NCBI GenBank assembly: GCA_903906365.1 | Contig: CAIVKC010000057.1 | Coordinates: 124,001 to 188,000, forward strand | Origin: an uncultured Bacteroidota bacterium | Lineage (GTDB): Bacteria > Bacteroidota > Bacteroidia > Chitinophagales > Chitinophagaceae | Length of the DNA stretch: 64,000 nt | Reading direction: 5' to 3' | Shown here: piece by piece, positions 54,017 through 63,454 of the stretch | Layout: every line of letters begins with the position of its first letter | Position numbering within the stretch: the stretch's first letter is position 1 | Notes under the pieces: generated by a model | Seen by the model: the letters and a program-made list of their open reading frames with translations, nothing else | What the model was told of the DNA's origin: nothing | Databases searched by the model: none | Position numbers and translations under genes: made by a program

Positions 54017-55329
54017 ACAGGAAACTGCTGGCATATATTTTGGGGAATATAGGGCTTGTCGCAATAAGTATGCTGTGCCTTGGCGATGGTCTGGGTTTTG
54101 GTATCCTCCAGCAGCTGGTCCCAGGTCGGGCTGGTTTTAACCACACTGCAATAGCCCTGCAGGCTGGAAGTGAAAAAATAAGAAAAGAAGCCCCCAAAAT
54201 TATTGTTGCTGCTGGCCCGCTGGCTGCTGTCAGCGGCAGTCGCCATCAAGGACATGGGCGTAGAAGACAGGAAAAGGGCCCGGCAGTTATCCATACTCAG
54301 GTTCACCCCCGAACCTTTGGTAGGACTGATCTTACTGCCTGTTGCATTGGAAATTTCCGGTGGCGTATTACAACAGTCACTCATTACCAGGTTCAGCCTG
54401 GCTCCCTTATTCTTGATGGCTGTGAATATGTCTTCCAGATGCAATGACTGGGACAGGTAGTCATCCTGGGGCTTGGCACGCAGGTCTATATAGGGGAAAC
54501 GACGTTTATCGGAAGGCTTTCTGAAACCATGGCCAGAATAATAAAAAATGACAATATCATTAGCCCCGGGATGAAGCCCTGAAATGGCAGCCTGAACGGC
54601 TTTTTTATTGTAATTATTTCCGGCAATGACAGTAGGTATGACCGTTATCCCCATATAGGTTGCAATGCTGTTAAAGGTTTGTTGCGCCCTTGCCAGATCC
54701 CCCTGGCAGGAAGCTCCGATTTCCGGTTCATTGATATTGGCAACAATGATCAGAAACAGCCTTATCTTTTTTTCATCCGGGCTGAGACCACGGCCATTGC
54801 TTGCAAACAGGTTCATATAAAAATCCTCATCCTCACTAAAATACTGCCCCACCAGGCTCCTGCTCAGGGAACCATAGTCTATCCATTGGGCGGTAAACTG
54901 GGTAGACGGATCCATTTCCAGGGGGCTGGATACATCCCGTATCACCCCGGCAGGTTCCAGATACCCGCTGGTCTGGTTATAGCGGAAATAAAAAACAGGA
55001 GGGGTATACAGTCCCCTGCCCTCCCCCGTAATCAGGCGGGGATTAACGGGGGTGAAAAGCAGGCTGGAGGTATCCTCTTTTCCGTCCAGGTCAGCCACGG
55101 CGACCTCGGTCATATCGGTTTCCACCACCGTGGGTGAGGAACTGCCTGGCTGGGTGTAACGGACCCGCATTAAACCGCTGCCGTCGGCAAACCTGACAAA
55201 AAAAGCGTAATAGGTGGTGTTGTCCGGGCTGGCAGAAAAACGGTAGGAAAACTGGTAAACCGATTGACCATGAAGGGGAATGTAGCCACCCAGCAGGCCC
55301 AACATAAATAAAAATACCTGTACCCTCAT
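53992..55329 (-). CDS. Second secreted caspase-family (C14) protein
   Basis: 445 residues with signal peptide (VQVFLFMLGLLGGYIPLHGQ). Residues about 22-130 are a beta-rich domain not recognised. The caspase fold (about 190-430) contains IFYYSGHG with H267 and VMSDCCNT with C320; aligned to DACHSG, C320 is the nucleophile and C319 replaces the alanine. It is convergent with the large caspase gene, with 25 bp of overlap of the coding 3' ends. It is divergent from the TPR membrane gene. Confidence 0.92.
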   Translation of the reverse strand: MRVQVFLFMLGLLGGYIPLHGQSVYQFSYRFSASPDNTTYYAFFVRFADGSGLMRVRYTQPGSSSPTVVETDMTEVAVADLDGKEDTSSLLFTPVNPRLITGEGRGLYTPPVFYFRYNQTSGYLEPAGVIRDVSSPLEMDPSTQFTAQWIDYGSLSRSLVGQYFSEDEDFYMNLFASNGRGLSPDEKKIRLFLIIVANINEPEIGASCQGDLARAQQTFNSIATYMGITVIPTVIAGNNYNKKAVQAAISGLHPGANDIVIFYYSGHGFRKPSDKRRFPYIDLRAKPQDDYLSQSLHLEDIFTAIKNKGARLNLVMSDCCNTPPEISNATGSKISPTKGSGVNLSMDNCRALFLSSTPMSLMATAADSSQRASSNNNFGGFFSYFFTSSLQGYCSVVKTSPTWDQLLEDTKTQTIAKAQHTYCDKPYIPQNICQQFPVYKIVFGK

Positions 55330-55419
55330 CGCTGCTATTTTGGTTTTTAAAGCTAGTGGATTTATTGGTATTTTGCTCCATTTAATTACCCGATCTTTGG
55401 CCGGTTTCCTGCAGATTTC

Positions 55420-56922
55420 ATGGATACAGTAATTTTACACGCTATGCTCAAAAACAAGTACGTCCCGGGCGATGGGAGCATTCACCAAAAGCAGGGCGTT
55501 CCTATGTTCCTGATACTGCTGCTGGCTGCCCTTCTTCTCTGCTTACCTGCAGCCTACTGCCAGAAGGAACTTGCCGACAGCCTGACTCATAAACTCCTGA
55601 CCGAAAAAACAGATACAGGCAGGATCATCCTGTTAAACCAAATAGCCGCAGCCTGCCAGATCTTTAACCCAGACTCCTCGCTGGTCCTTTTGCAAAAATC
55701 CCTGGACCGGTCCAGGGCCCTTGGTTACCGCAACGGAGAAAATAAGGCCCTGAAGATCATGGCAAATACTTTTATCATGGTAGGAAACTACCCGCGTGCC
55801 CTGGAGCTGCACCTGCAATTGCTTAAATCCGAGGAAAAGGAAAATAATCTCTATGAAGTGGCGGAAGCCTATATCAGCATGGGATCTGTCTATGTCCTCC
55901 AGGAGCAGTACAGGGAAGGCCTTCAATACTACCTGAGGGCTGATTCCATCATCTCAGCCCAAAGGTTTGGGGATCTCAGGCTATACACCAGCCTGAATCT
56001 GGGGGATCTCTATGACCGGCTCAACATCCTAGACAGTTCCTTTAGCTATTTTTCCCAAGCCCTGCAATTGGCAGGGGACATGCATGACTCCTCCTTTATG
56101 GCCGCCTCAAAAGTCGGATTGGGTGATTGTTACCTCAAAATTGGCCGCTATGATACAGCGCTCCGTTATTTTCAGGAGGTATTGCCGAGTCTCAAAAAGG
56201 CAGGAGATGAAGACATGCTTTGCGAAACCACCCTTGATCTGGCCAAATTGTATGAAAGAAAACTAGTGGCTGACTCCGCAGCCTATTATGCGGGATGGTC
56301 CTTGGAGCTGGCTAAAAAAGACGGCTATCAATCCAGGCAGCTCGATGCCGTTCAATTCCTCAGCGACCACTACAAAAACCTGAAAAACATTGACAGTGCT
56401 TTCCTGTTTATGAACCAGGTGAAGGCCCTCAGCGATTCAATCGACAGCAGGGAAAAAATCAGGCAGATTCAAGTGCTATCCACCAATGAGAAATTGAGAG
56501 AACTGCAGGTGGAGGAAGCCAGGAAAAGGGCGGAAGAGGAACGCAGGCAGCAGCTTCAGCTGCTGTTGATAGGCGCAATTATACCCGGTATTTTTCTGGT
56601 AACCCTGCTGCTAAGCCGGATCAGGATTCATATCGGGTTCATCAAGTTGCTGGGGATCCTGTCCCTGCTGATCTTTTTTGAATACCTGACGCTACTGCTG
56701 CATCCCATCGTGGTGGAATTCACCCATCATACGCCCGTCTATGAAATTCTCATCTTCGTTGCCATCGCGGCCCTGCTCATACCGACCCACCACCGGGTTG
56801 AACATTGGTTTATCGGGCGGTTAACCCAAAGAAAGGCCAGCCACGGTAACCAAAACATCAAACTCAAGATTCAACAGCTCAAGGCAAAAAAGCCGGGCGA
56901 CCATCCTGAAACCGGCAGGTGA
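55420..56922 (+). CDS. TPR protein with C-terminal membrane helices
   Basis: 500 residues; the real start may be M29 (55504), directly before the signal-like MFLILLLAALLLCLPAAYCQ. Six or so TPR units fill residues 70-340 (for example YPRALELHLQLLKSEEK, AEAYISMGSVYVLQEQYREGLQYYLRADSI). A charged coiled coil (EKLRELQVEEARKRAEEERRQQLQ) joins three helices (LLIGAIIPGIFLVTLLLS, LLGILSLLIFFEYLTLLLHPI, EILIFVAIAALLIPTH). The layout equals the sensor part of TPR-type histidine kinases or LytTR regulators without the output domain. It is divergent from the second caspase gene and probably functionally linked to it (inference). Confidence 0.85.
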   Translation: MDTVILHAMLKNKYVPGDGSIHQKQGVPMFLILLLAALLLCLPAAYCQKELADSLTHKLLTEKTDTGRIILLNQIAAACQIFNPDSSLVLLQKSLDRSRALGYRNGENKALKIMANTFIMVGNYPRALELHLQLLKSEEKENNLYEVAEAYISMGSVYVLQEQYREGLQYYLRADSIISAQRFGDLRLYTSLNLGDLYDRLNILDSSFSYFSQALQLAGDMHDSSFMAASKVGLGDCYLKIGRYDTALRYFQEVLPSLKKAGDEDMLCETTLDLAKLYERKLVADSAAYYAGWSLELAKKDGYQSRQLDAVQFLSDHYKNLKNIDSAFLFMNQVKALSDSIDSREKIRQIQVLSTNEKLRELQVEEARKRAEEERRQQLQLLLIGAIIPGIFLVTLLLSRIRIHIGFIKLLGILSLLIFFEYLTLLLHPIVVEFTHHTPVYEILIFVAIAALLIPTHHRVEHWFIGRLTQRKASHGNQNIKLKIQQLKAKKPGDHPETGR

Positions 56923-57005
56923 TGGTTTACCCGGGCCGGCCCCCTATTTCCGGCAGAATGAAAGCGTCCGTTCTGTCGAAAGCAATCCCCTGGGATTTCT
57001 TCAAT

Positions 57006-57050
57006 AAAAAAGGGCGGGAAACAGGTCGGAATTCCCACCTGTTTCCCGCC
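57006..57050 (-). terminator. Rho-independent terminator
   Basis: A 14-bp stem GGCGGGAAACAGGT / ACCTGTTTCCCGCC with a 10-nt loop. On the minus strand it is followed by a T-run, ending the ThuA gene; on the plus strand it may also stop the TPR gene. Confidence 0.88.
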
Positions 57051-57078
57051 ACCATAAATGGGCCTTTCAATAATGTGT

Positions 57079-60000
57079 TTACTTATTTTTCACCTTCAGA
57101 CCCGCCAGGAAGAGTTGCTTACTTTCCTTGTCATCCAGCGGGGTGGTTACCAGGTAGAGGTTATGCAACCTGCCGTCGTTTACCGGTTCCAGTTTCCCAA
57201 ATGATAATACAGCAGGCGGCAAAACAGACTTACCCCCGGAGGCCTTAACAGCAGGGGCTTTCCAGGTGCCTTTGGCCAGGATTTTGCCTCCCGGGTCATC
57301 CAGGCGCAGTTCAAAGGCATAACCAAAATCGGTTCCTTTGGGCGCATAGATCATCAGGTCTGCCGCTTTCAGGCCGGTCAGGTCGATATGATCCAGACTG
57401 AACCACCCGAATCCTTTGGGGGTCACCATGCAGGAAGCATCATTGTAATCAGCCGATTCATATCCCTGTGTATTAGATAAATCTGAAAAAGGCAGCAGAC
57501 TGCTTCTCAAGGAGGCCGTGGCACTGGCAGTGAGCGGTTTGATACCCTCTCCCCCCTTATCTGTATAACTGGCTGATATCACCAGCACTGACTTGTTCTT
57601 ATTGGTAACCCCGGCAGCAGCCCGGATGGAGCCGGCAGCAGGAAGGGAAGGCTTCAGTACGGTTTTTTGACCCAGGGAAAGCACCCAGCGCACGATGGTA
57701 TTGAGATCAGCGGTCGGTATACCGGGATGGGCTGCCATCACGGTCTCACCCCATACGCCGCCACCGCCCTTACGGATCTTGCTGACCAGGGTCTGTGTGA
57801 TATCGGGAGTCTTGGCATATTTGGATGCGACGCTGGTAAAGGAAGGGCCGATGGAAGGTTCATCCACTTTATGACATGATTTACAGTCATAGGTCATCAT
57901 CAGGTTCTTGCCGGAAATGACGGCCGTGGCCTGCTGGTGGCCCAGGGTGGTGCCCGCCTTGTCGAGACCCTCCACATATTCTGAGGAAACATAGAGGCCA
58001 GCCATTTTCCTGGCAGCGGCCGTATCATCCTTATCCGTCACACTGACCGCGTATTTTACATCCTGATCCGGGAAATAAAAGCTCTTGTTTCCCATAATAT
58101 TGATACTGACAGAAGGCATTTCATTTCCTGCATAGACATGGAGCGCTTCACTTTTGGAAGTGGCTCCTTCGGGATCCCTGACATCCACGGTAATCATGTA
58201 ATCGCCTGGTTTCTGGTAGGTATAGGAAGCCTCGGGGTCGGCTGATTCCAGCGTTACGCCGTTTCCAAAGTTCCAGGTATAATGCAGGGTTTCATTTTCA
58301 GGGTCCTTGGCCTGTACTTTTGCGTGGACCACCATAGGAAGCCCGCCGGTTTCCCGGTCGATCTCTGCTTTCAGGATTTTTGGAGGCCGGTTTCCGGCGA
58401 TATAGTCAATGCGGACCAGGCCAGCATCGGGGTTTTTCATGAACCAGCCGTTGCCGTATTCCAGGATGTATATCCTGCCATCCGGACCCAGTTCCATATC
58501 AATGGGCGAATTGAATTTGGTGTGTTCCATGAAGGGCTCCATCCTGTCATAATCTCCGTTGGGAAGCATGGTGACAGGCTTGATGAACCCCCTGATCCAT
58601 TCATAGAAAAAGAATTTGCCATCATAGTAGGATGGATACCGGGTCTCTTTGGGAAAAAGATCGCTGTAGTATACCGGTCCTGCCATGGCTGCCCTTCCCC
58701 CGGTTCCAACGGATGGGAAATCGGGTGATTTGGCATAGGGATACCAAATAAAAGCAGGCTGGGCAGGCGGCAATTCGCGAAGACCGGTATTGTTACGGGA
58801 ATCATTGATGGGCTTTGCCGGATCAAAGGCATCCCCATGCTGGCCCGTTTCGTAGTTAAAGCTGCGGTAGGGGTAATTATTTCCCACAAAAAACGGCCAG
58901 CCGAAAAATCCCGCCTTGCGGGCCTGGTTGATTTCATCATACCCCCGGGGGCCCCTGGTATCCAGGCTGTCCTCGTTGGCGTCCGGCCCTACTTCACCCC
59001 AGTAAAGAAACCCGTTTTTCTGGTCCACCGAAATCCTGTAGGGATTTCTGTCACCCATGACATAGATTTCGGGTCTGGTTTTTTCCATGCCCTTGGGAAA
59101 AAGATTTCCCTGCGGAATATCATAGCTGCCATCTTCCTTCATGCGGATGCGCAGGATCTTTCCCCGCAGGTCATTGGAATTGCCTGCGCCACGCCGGTCA
59201 TCGTATTGTTCATGCCCGGGACGGTCGTCCAGCGGGGCATAGGAATTGGTCTGGAAGGGCTGTTTGGGTTCATTAAAGGGATTGGTATTATCCCCGGTGG
59301 AGACAAACAGGGACTTATCCGGTCCAAAGGCAATGGAGCCTCCGGTATGGCAGCAGATATTGCGCTGGCTGTAAAACTGGAGCACCACTTTTTCGGATTT
59401 GGGATCCAGGGTATCCTTTTCAAAAGTGAAACGGGACAACCGGTTGACGGAGGTATCATAGGGACTGTAGAAAACGTAGACCCAGTGATTCTTGTCAAAA
59501 TCAGGATCCGCCTTAATGCCCAGCAGGCCTTCTTCGGGATTAACTCCCGGTTTGTCCGATTTGAAAAACACGTTGAGAAAACCCACCTGCTTGACCTGTC
59601 CGGTGCTGCTCTTATAGAGCATGATCTCTCCCCGGCGCTGGGATATGAGGATATCCAGGTTGGGAAGGATCGTTAGTTCAGTAGGCTCAAAAAAGGTTCC
59701 TTCCACCAACTGGTTTTTGACAAACCTGTCTTCGCTGGGGGCAAATTCGCTGTGTGCCCGGGCGTAATCTGGTTTTGCATTGGTTCCGATGGCATATTGA
59801 ATGCCACCCAGGATATGCTTCAGGTAAAGGGAATCTGTGTAGGATTCTTCGGTATGCCCGAGCTCAGTGTAGAAAACACGGCCCCCGTCAAAATCATGGT
59901 ACCATGCCATGGGATGGCTCTCCCCGTTGACCCCGCCCTGGTAGCTTTTTTCATCAATGGTCATCAGGACATGAATGTCCTTACTGATCTTTTTAAAATT

Positions 60001-60513
60001 ATACCATTCATCGGTTCTGGTCCAGCTGTCCGGCAGACCCTGGGTGGACGGGTGGCTCTTATCGGTGACCATCAGTTTGGCCTGCTGGATATGGGGATGG
60101 CTCAGAAAATAGGCTCCGATCATGCGGCCATACCAGCCCCAGTCATATTCCGCATCAGCTGCTGCGTGGATGCCCACAAAACCGCCACCGGCTTGTATAT
60201 AGCGTTCCAGGGCTATTTCCTGGTTCCCGCTCAGCAGATCTCCGGTTGAATTCAAAAATACCAGGGCAGCATACCGTTTAAGGGTATCTTCCTCGAACAT
60301 GGCGGCATCGGTGGTGGTATCCACGTCAAAACTATTGGTAGCCCCCAGCGTCGCAATGGCCTTGAGACCGGCATCAATGGAGGAATGATGATAGCCCGCC
60401 GTTTTTGAAAAAAACAGTATCCTGGGTTTTGCACTGCGCTGGTTATGGCAGGAGGTCATTGTAAGAAAGGAAAATACGATGAGTAAGCAAGCGAACTGAT
60501 TTTTTTTCAGCAT
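57079..60513 (-). CDS. ThuA/sugar-dehydrogenase/PKD/cytochrome c multidomain lipoprotein
   Basis: 1144 residues with lipoprotein signal (LLIVFSFLTMTSC). Residues about 30-245 are ThuA-like (RILFFSKTAGYHHSSIDAGLKAI, GGFVGIHAAADAEYDWGWYGRMIGAYF). About 270-700 is a six-bladed sugar/sorbosone dehydrogenase propeller (ISQRRGEIMLYKSSTGQV, SIAFGPDKSLFVSTGDNTNPF, MGDRNPYRISVD). A PKD domain follows (YTWNFGNGVTLESADPEASYTYQKPGDYMITVDV), then a c-type haem site C877-K-S-C880-H881. The C-terminus is a carbohydrate-binding-like sandwich. It oxidises sugars or trehalose-type compounds and hands electrons to the attached cytochrome (inference). Similar fusions are common in Bacteroidota. Confidence 0.92.
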   Translation of the reverse strand: MLKKNQFACLLIVFSFLTMTSCHNQRSAKPRILFFSKTAGYHHSSIDAGLKAIATLGATNSFDVDTTTDAAMFEEDTLKRYAALVFLNSTGDLLSGNQEIALERYIQAGGGFVGIHAAADAEYDWGWYGRMIGAYFLSHPHIQQAKLMVTDKSHPSTQGLPDSWTRTDEWYNFKKISKDIHVLMTIDEKSYQGGVNGESHPMAWYHDFDGGRVFYTELGHTEESYTDSLYLKHILGGIQYAIGTNAKPDYARAHSEFAPSEDRFVKNQLVEGTFFEPTELTILPNLDILISQRRGEIMLYKSSTGQVKQVGFLNVFFKSDKPGVNPEEGLLGIKADPDFDKNHWVYVFYSPYDTSVNRLSRFTFEKDTLDPKSEKVVLQFYSQRNICCHTGGSIAFGPDKSLFVSTGDNTNPFNEPKQPFQTNSYAPLDDRPGHEQYDDRRGAGNSNDLRGKILRIRMKEDGSYDIPQGNLFPKGMEKTRPEIYVMGDRNPYRISVDQKNGFLYWGEVGPDANEDSLDTRGPRGYDEINQARKAGFFGWPFFVGNNYPYRSFNYETGQHGDAFDPAKPINDSRNNTGLRELPPAQPAFIWYPYAKSPDFPSVGTGGRAAMAGPVYYSDLFPKETRYPSYYDGKFFFYEWIRGFIKPVTMLPNGDYDRMEPFMEHTKFNSPIDMELGPDGRIYILEYGNGWFMKNPDAGLVRIDYIAGNRPPKILKAEIDRETGGLPMVVHAKVQAKDPENETLHYTWNFGNGVTLESADPEASYTYQKPGDYMITVDVRDPEGATSKSEALHVYAGNEMPSVSINIMGNKSFYFPDQDVKYAVSVTDKDDTAAARKMAGLYVSSEYVEGLDKAGTTLGHQQATAVISGKNLMMTYDCKSCHKVDEPSIGPSFTSVASKYAKTPDITQTLVSKIRKGGGGVWGETVMAAHPGIPTADLNTIVRWVLSLGQKTVLKPSLPAAGSIRAAAGVTNKNKSVLVISASYTDKGGEGIKPLTASATASLRSSLLPFSDLSNTQGYESADYNDASCMVTPKGFGWFSLDHIDLTGLKAADLMIYAPKGTDFGYAFELRLDDPGGKILAKGTWKAPAVKASGGKSVLPPAVLSFGKLEPVNDGRLHNLYLVTTPLDDKESKQLFLAGLKVKNK

Positions 60514-60772
60514 GGCAAAATGGATTGTTTTTTAGAGTATGTACAGAAAATGGATATATTAGTTACTGCCAAAATGATTTCCGTTACCTTTTACAGGCAG
60601 GCCCGGGCTTCTTTTTCATAAAAACGGTCGTCCATGCTATATCATCCTGCCATTATCATTGCCAGGACCCCAAAGCCTATAATGGATATCTCCAAGGACA
60701 CCGGGAATGCCGGTATTTCTTAAAACAGCCAGGCATCTTTTGAAGGATGGTCCACTGACCCTTTTTTTGGGG

Positions 60773-62185
60773 TCAATGGGCGGCCGCCTTTACCCCTGGC
60801 CGGGCAGGAATTCCGATAACTTTCAGCACCTGAAGGACACCCTGGGTAATGCGGTTTTCCACATCCTCTGCAAAAGGTCCCGGAAACCCGTAATAAATCA
60901 TACTGTCATCGGCCTCATAACCTCCTTCGCCTAAAATCCGCCTGGAGGGTATATAGCATTCTACCTCATTGCAATACCCTGCCACATAAAGATTTTCCGA
61001 GGCAAATCTTTTTTTGAAGGATAAGGAATAATCCACAACCACTTCGTCTCCCAGCGCAATGATGGTCAGGTCCCTGTTGAACCGGACAGCCTGTATGGGG
61101 TAGGAAAGCTGGTTAACCTGCCAACCCTTATTATAGGCCTGCAGCATCAGTTTGGCCCGCCGCTGCAGGTATTTATTGGTGCCGGTGATATCGCGCTGGT
61201 ACATGGCCAGGTCAAAAGGCCGGAATGTCAGTGGAATTCTTTGGTAGGCTGTCCGGATGGGCGCCCTGACTGGCTCCATCCTTGCCTGCAGGACCCGCTG
61301 AACTTCCTGGCCAAGGTTGTAGCCGTGATCCGCTGCCATTTTCAGGGTCCCCCGGGGAGAAGGGTTTTGGTCACCGGCGCAGCCCATCATGAAAAGGGCA
61401 ATGGCACCCGGATTGTTTTTTTCAATTTCCAGTTGGGCATAGCCTGCATAATCCCCATTGATCTGATGGTACTCATCCACCACCGTGGTATTATGACAAG
61501 CGTATCCAAACAGGACGGCCAGGATCTTTCCTTCCGGGCTGGCCACCCGCAGAACCGGGACATCATGATCAACCGGACCATTGGGATGTATTTGGTTGCG
61601 CCGGTTAATGGCAAAATCAACCTGACCATGACCACTGGACAAACTGGCCGGAACACGCGCTGACATGGCGGAATCGATGACTGCGATTAGCTTACCGGTC
61701 AGTTGTTGGCTGTAGGCAGAAACACGCTGCTGATCGGCCGGTTCCAGTTCATAAACCACATCCAGGCAGGGCCAGATTACCGGTCCGGTATGGGTATGGG
61801 ATGAATTGAAGATCAGCTGTGAGCGGGGGATATTGTATTTTTCCATGACTGAGTGGCAAACGTCCTCAATGATTTCCCTTGACAAACCCAATACATCTGC
61901 CGTCACAATGATGACCCTTTCTGCCGGGCTGCGCTCAATTACCAAAGCCTTAGCCCAGAGGGCCTGGGCAATTCCACTGGCAGGTTTCTCCCGGCTGGAA
62001 TATCCACTAAGCCAAATGGGAAGCGCTGGAGTAATATCCACCCTGGACACCCCCGCCAGCAGTACGGGGTCCTTCGAGCCGGGGCCGGCATGCTGGGCTG
62101 TGCCTGGCAGGGTCCCCCACAAAAGCAGGAAGCATAGAAAAAGGTATCTAGTCCAATTGGCAAGGTTGCTTTGGCAGGTTTGCAT
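60773..62185 (-). CDS. Neutral/alkaline ceramidase-like N-terminal domain protein
   Basis: 470 residues with a signal peptide (YLFLCFLLLWGTLPGTAQ). The sequence matches the N-terminal catalytic domain of non-lysosomal ceramidases: AGVSRVDITPALPIWLSGY, VIVTADVLGLSRE, FNSSHTHTGPVIWPCL (zinc-binding histidine), GYACHNTTV and MGCAGDQNPSPRG. The C-terminal Ig-like domain of true ceramidases is missing, as in many Bacteroidota homologues, so the substrate may be another N-acyl compound. It is upstream of the ThuA gene on the same strand with a 259-bp gap. Confidence 0.9.
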   Translation of the reverse strand: MQTCQSNLANWTRYLFLCFLLLWGTLPGTAQHAGPGSKDPVLLAGVSRVDITPALPIWLSGYSSREKPASGIAQALWAKALVIERSPAERVIIVTADVLGLSREIIEDVCHSVMEKYNIPRSQLIFNSSHTHTGPVIWPCLDVVYELEPADQQRVSAYSQQLTGKLIAVIDSAMSARVPASLSSGHGQVDFAINRRNQIHPNGPVDHDVPVLRVASPEGKILAVLFGYACHNTTVVDEYHQINGDYAGYAQLEIEKNNPGAIALFMMGCAGDQNPSPRGTLKMAADHGYNLGQEVQRVLQARMEPVRAPIRTAYQRIPLTFRPFDLAMYQRDITGTNKYLQRRAKLMLQAYNKGWQVNQLSYPIQAVRFNRDLTIIALGDEVVVDYSLSFKKRFASENLYVAGYCNEVECYIPSRRILGEGGYEADDSMIYYGFPGPFAEDVENRITQGVLQVLKVIGIPARPGVKAAAH

Positions 62186-62250
62186 GAGTGTTGGTTAAAA
62201 AAATGGAATGGTATTCTATAGCGTCCATGGTTGACCGGTGAGCCTGAAAC

Positions 62251-62280
62251 GAACAAGCCTTGAATTATCAAGGCTTGTTC
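62251..62280 (-). terminator. Terminator-like hairpin
   Basis: Perfect 13-bp stem GAACAAGCCTTGA / TCAAGGCTTGTTC with a 4-nt loop. It lies 120 bp downstream of the small lipoprotein gene and 65 bp upstream of the ceramidase-like gene. The U-tract is short. Confidence 0.6.
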
Positions 62281-62400
62281 AAATAAAACCTTTTCCCGGC
62301 TCCCCTGTGGTCGACAGAAAAAACCAGCCGATCTGACATCGGGCCGGCAACTGGGTCATCAGGGATGCCGCCCTTAAAAGGGCGATATCCCGCGATTCAT

Positions 62401-62637
62401 TTATTTATTGGGAAGCTTGATGGGCCTGGTTGCTGCCGTATCCATGGCTGCCTTGGTGGTATCTTTCATGGCAGCTTTGGTCGTGTCAGCCATAGCAGGC
62501 ATGGAATCTTTTTTGGGAGCAGCAACTTCTGTATCCGTCTTTTTTTCATCGGTGTTGTTGCAGGCCGATACAGAAAAAATGACAGCTACTGCACATACAA
62601 AAGCCGTGATGGTTAGTTTTGAATTTTTAAAAAGCAT
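62401..62637 (-). CDS. Small lipoprotein with DTTKAAM repeats
   Basis: 78 residues. Signal AFVCAVAVIFSVSAC places the lipidated cysteine near residue 26. The mature part is a disordered chain of MADTTKAAMKDTTKAAMDTAATRP repeats rich in Ala, Thr, Lys and Asp. Proteins like this are frequent and highly expressed in Bacteroidota, with unknown function. It is the only gene between the ceramidase-like gene and the tRNAs. Confidence 0.8.
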   Translation of the reverse strand: MLFKNSKLTITAFVCAVAVIFSVSACNNTDEKKTDTEVAAPKKDSMPAMADTTKAAMKDTTKAAMDTAATRPIKLPNK

Positions 62638-63412
62638 ATATGTTAGTTTTAAGTATAATATTACTAAAAAATCGCAAATATCCCCGATTGCGTTTTAAAT
62701 AATTATGGAATGGTGGAAAACCTCTGAGTTACGCACATAAATTGGCTTCCCGGACTGGTCAAAAGCTTAACTTCTGGGGAGCAACCGTTCAAAGTAATCC
62801 AGTATAGGGGAAAGCCGTTAGCATGAAACTTACCGATTGGTTTTCCCCATGCGATGTAAGAGGGATTACATGGCAACCAATAGCGGACTGATTATGGTGC
62901 TTCTTTGATGATCAGCGGGACCTGGACTTGGACAACCGCCCTTTATTGAAGAAGAGTGGAGATATAATATTATTCATCGCAGTGATATCCAACAGACTTT
63001 ACAGGTGTGCAAACAAGGGAATCGTCCACATCCGGGGAATCTGTACTTAGGATATGATCCCAGTCTTTGGGGTCAAAATTCCATTTGCCGGCAAAAGGAA
63101 GACCATTTGCTGGATTTTTGAAACTGGTGATGCGATGGGTAGTTAAAAGGTACTTCATCTTAACTAAACCGACCAATCACTATCGAGCGAGAATTTGAAA
63201 TCAGGCCAGTCTTTTTGTTGCCAGTTATATGCCATGAGCCGATTAAATCAGATATCCGGCTCAAACATATGCAGAATCATGAGCCGAATAAGAGAATTAT
63301 TCGGCTCAAGGCTAGCTCAATTTGATTAATTGACTTATTTCCAATAGGATAAGCAAACTCCAAGGCTTGCCCCTGGCTCAAATGATTAATTAACTATCGA
63401 AAAATAGGATTG
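62638..63412. other. Gene-poor region upstream of the lipoprotein
   Basis: About 775 bp. The minus ORF 62970-63176 (68 codons) has normal-looking composition but no motif, so I do not call it. The notable content is the hairpin pair at 63236-63307. Confidence 0.45.
63236..63307. repeat. Two GAGCCGA...CGGCTC hairpins
   Basis: GAGCCGATTAAATCAGATATCCGGCTC (63236-63262) and GAGCCGAATAAGAGAATTATTCGGCTC (63281-63307) are spaced 18 bp apart. The second forms an 11-bp stem with a 5-nt loop; the first keeps six outer pairs. They share the GAGCCG/CGGCTC ends. Confidence 0.75.
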
Positions 63413-63414
63413 CC

Positions 63415-63449
63415 CGAAAAAAACAAAACCCGCTACTAGAGCGGATTTT
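63415..63449 (-). terminator. Terminator of tRNA-Leu
   Basis: Stem AAAATCCGCT / AGCGGGTTTT (10 bp, one U-G) with a 5-nt loop, followed on the minus strand by a T-rich run. It sits directly downstream of the tRNA. Confidence 0.85.
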
Positions 63450-63454
63450 GAAAG

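Noticed and set aside
56919-57248. 109-codon plus ORF after the TPR gene
   Set aside because: It crosses the terminator hairpin and overlaps the 3' end of the ThuA gene on the other strand.
62970-63176. 68-codon minus ORF (MVGLVKMKYLLTTHRITSF...)
   Set aside because: Composition is plausible, but there is no family, signal peptide or clear expression signal; conservation would be needed.
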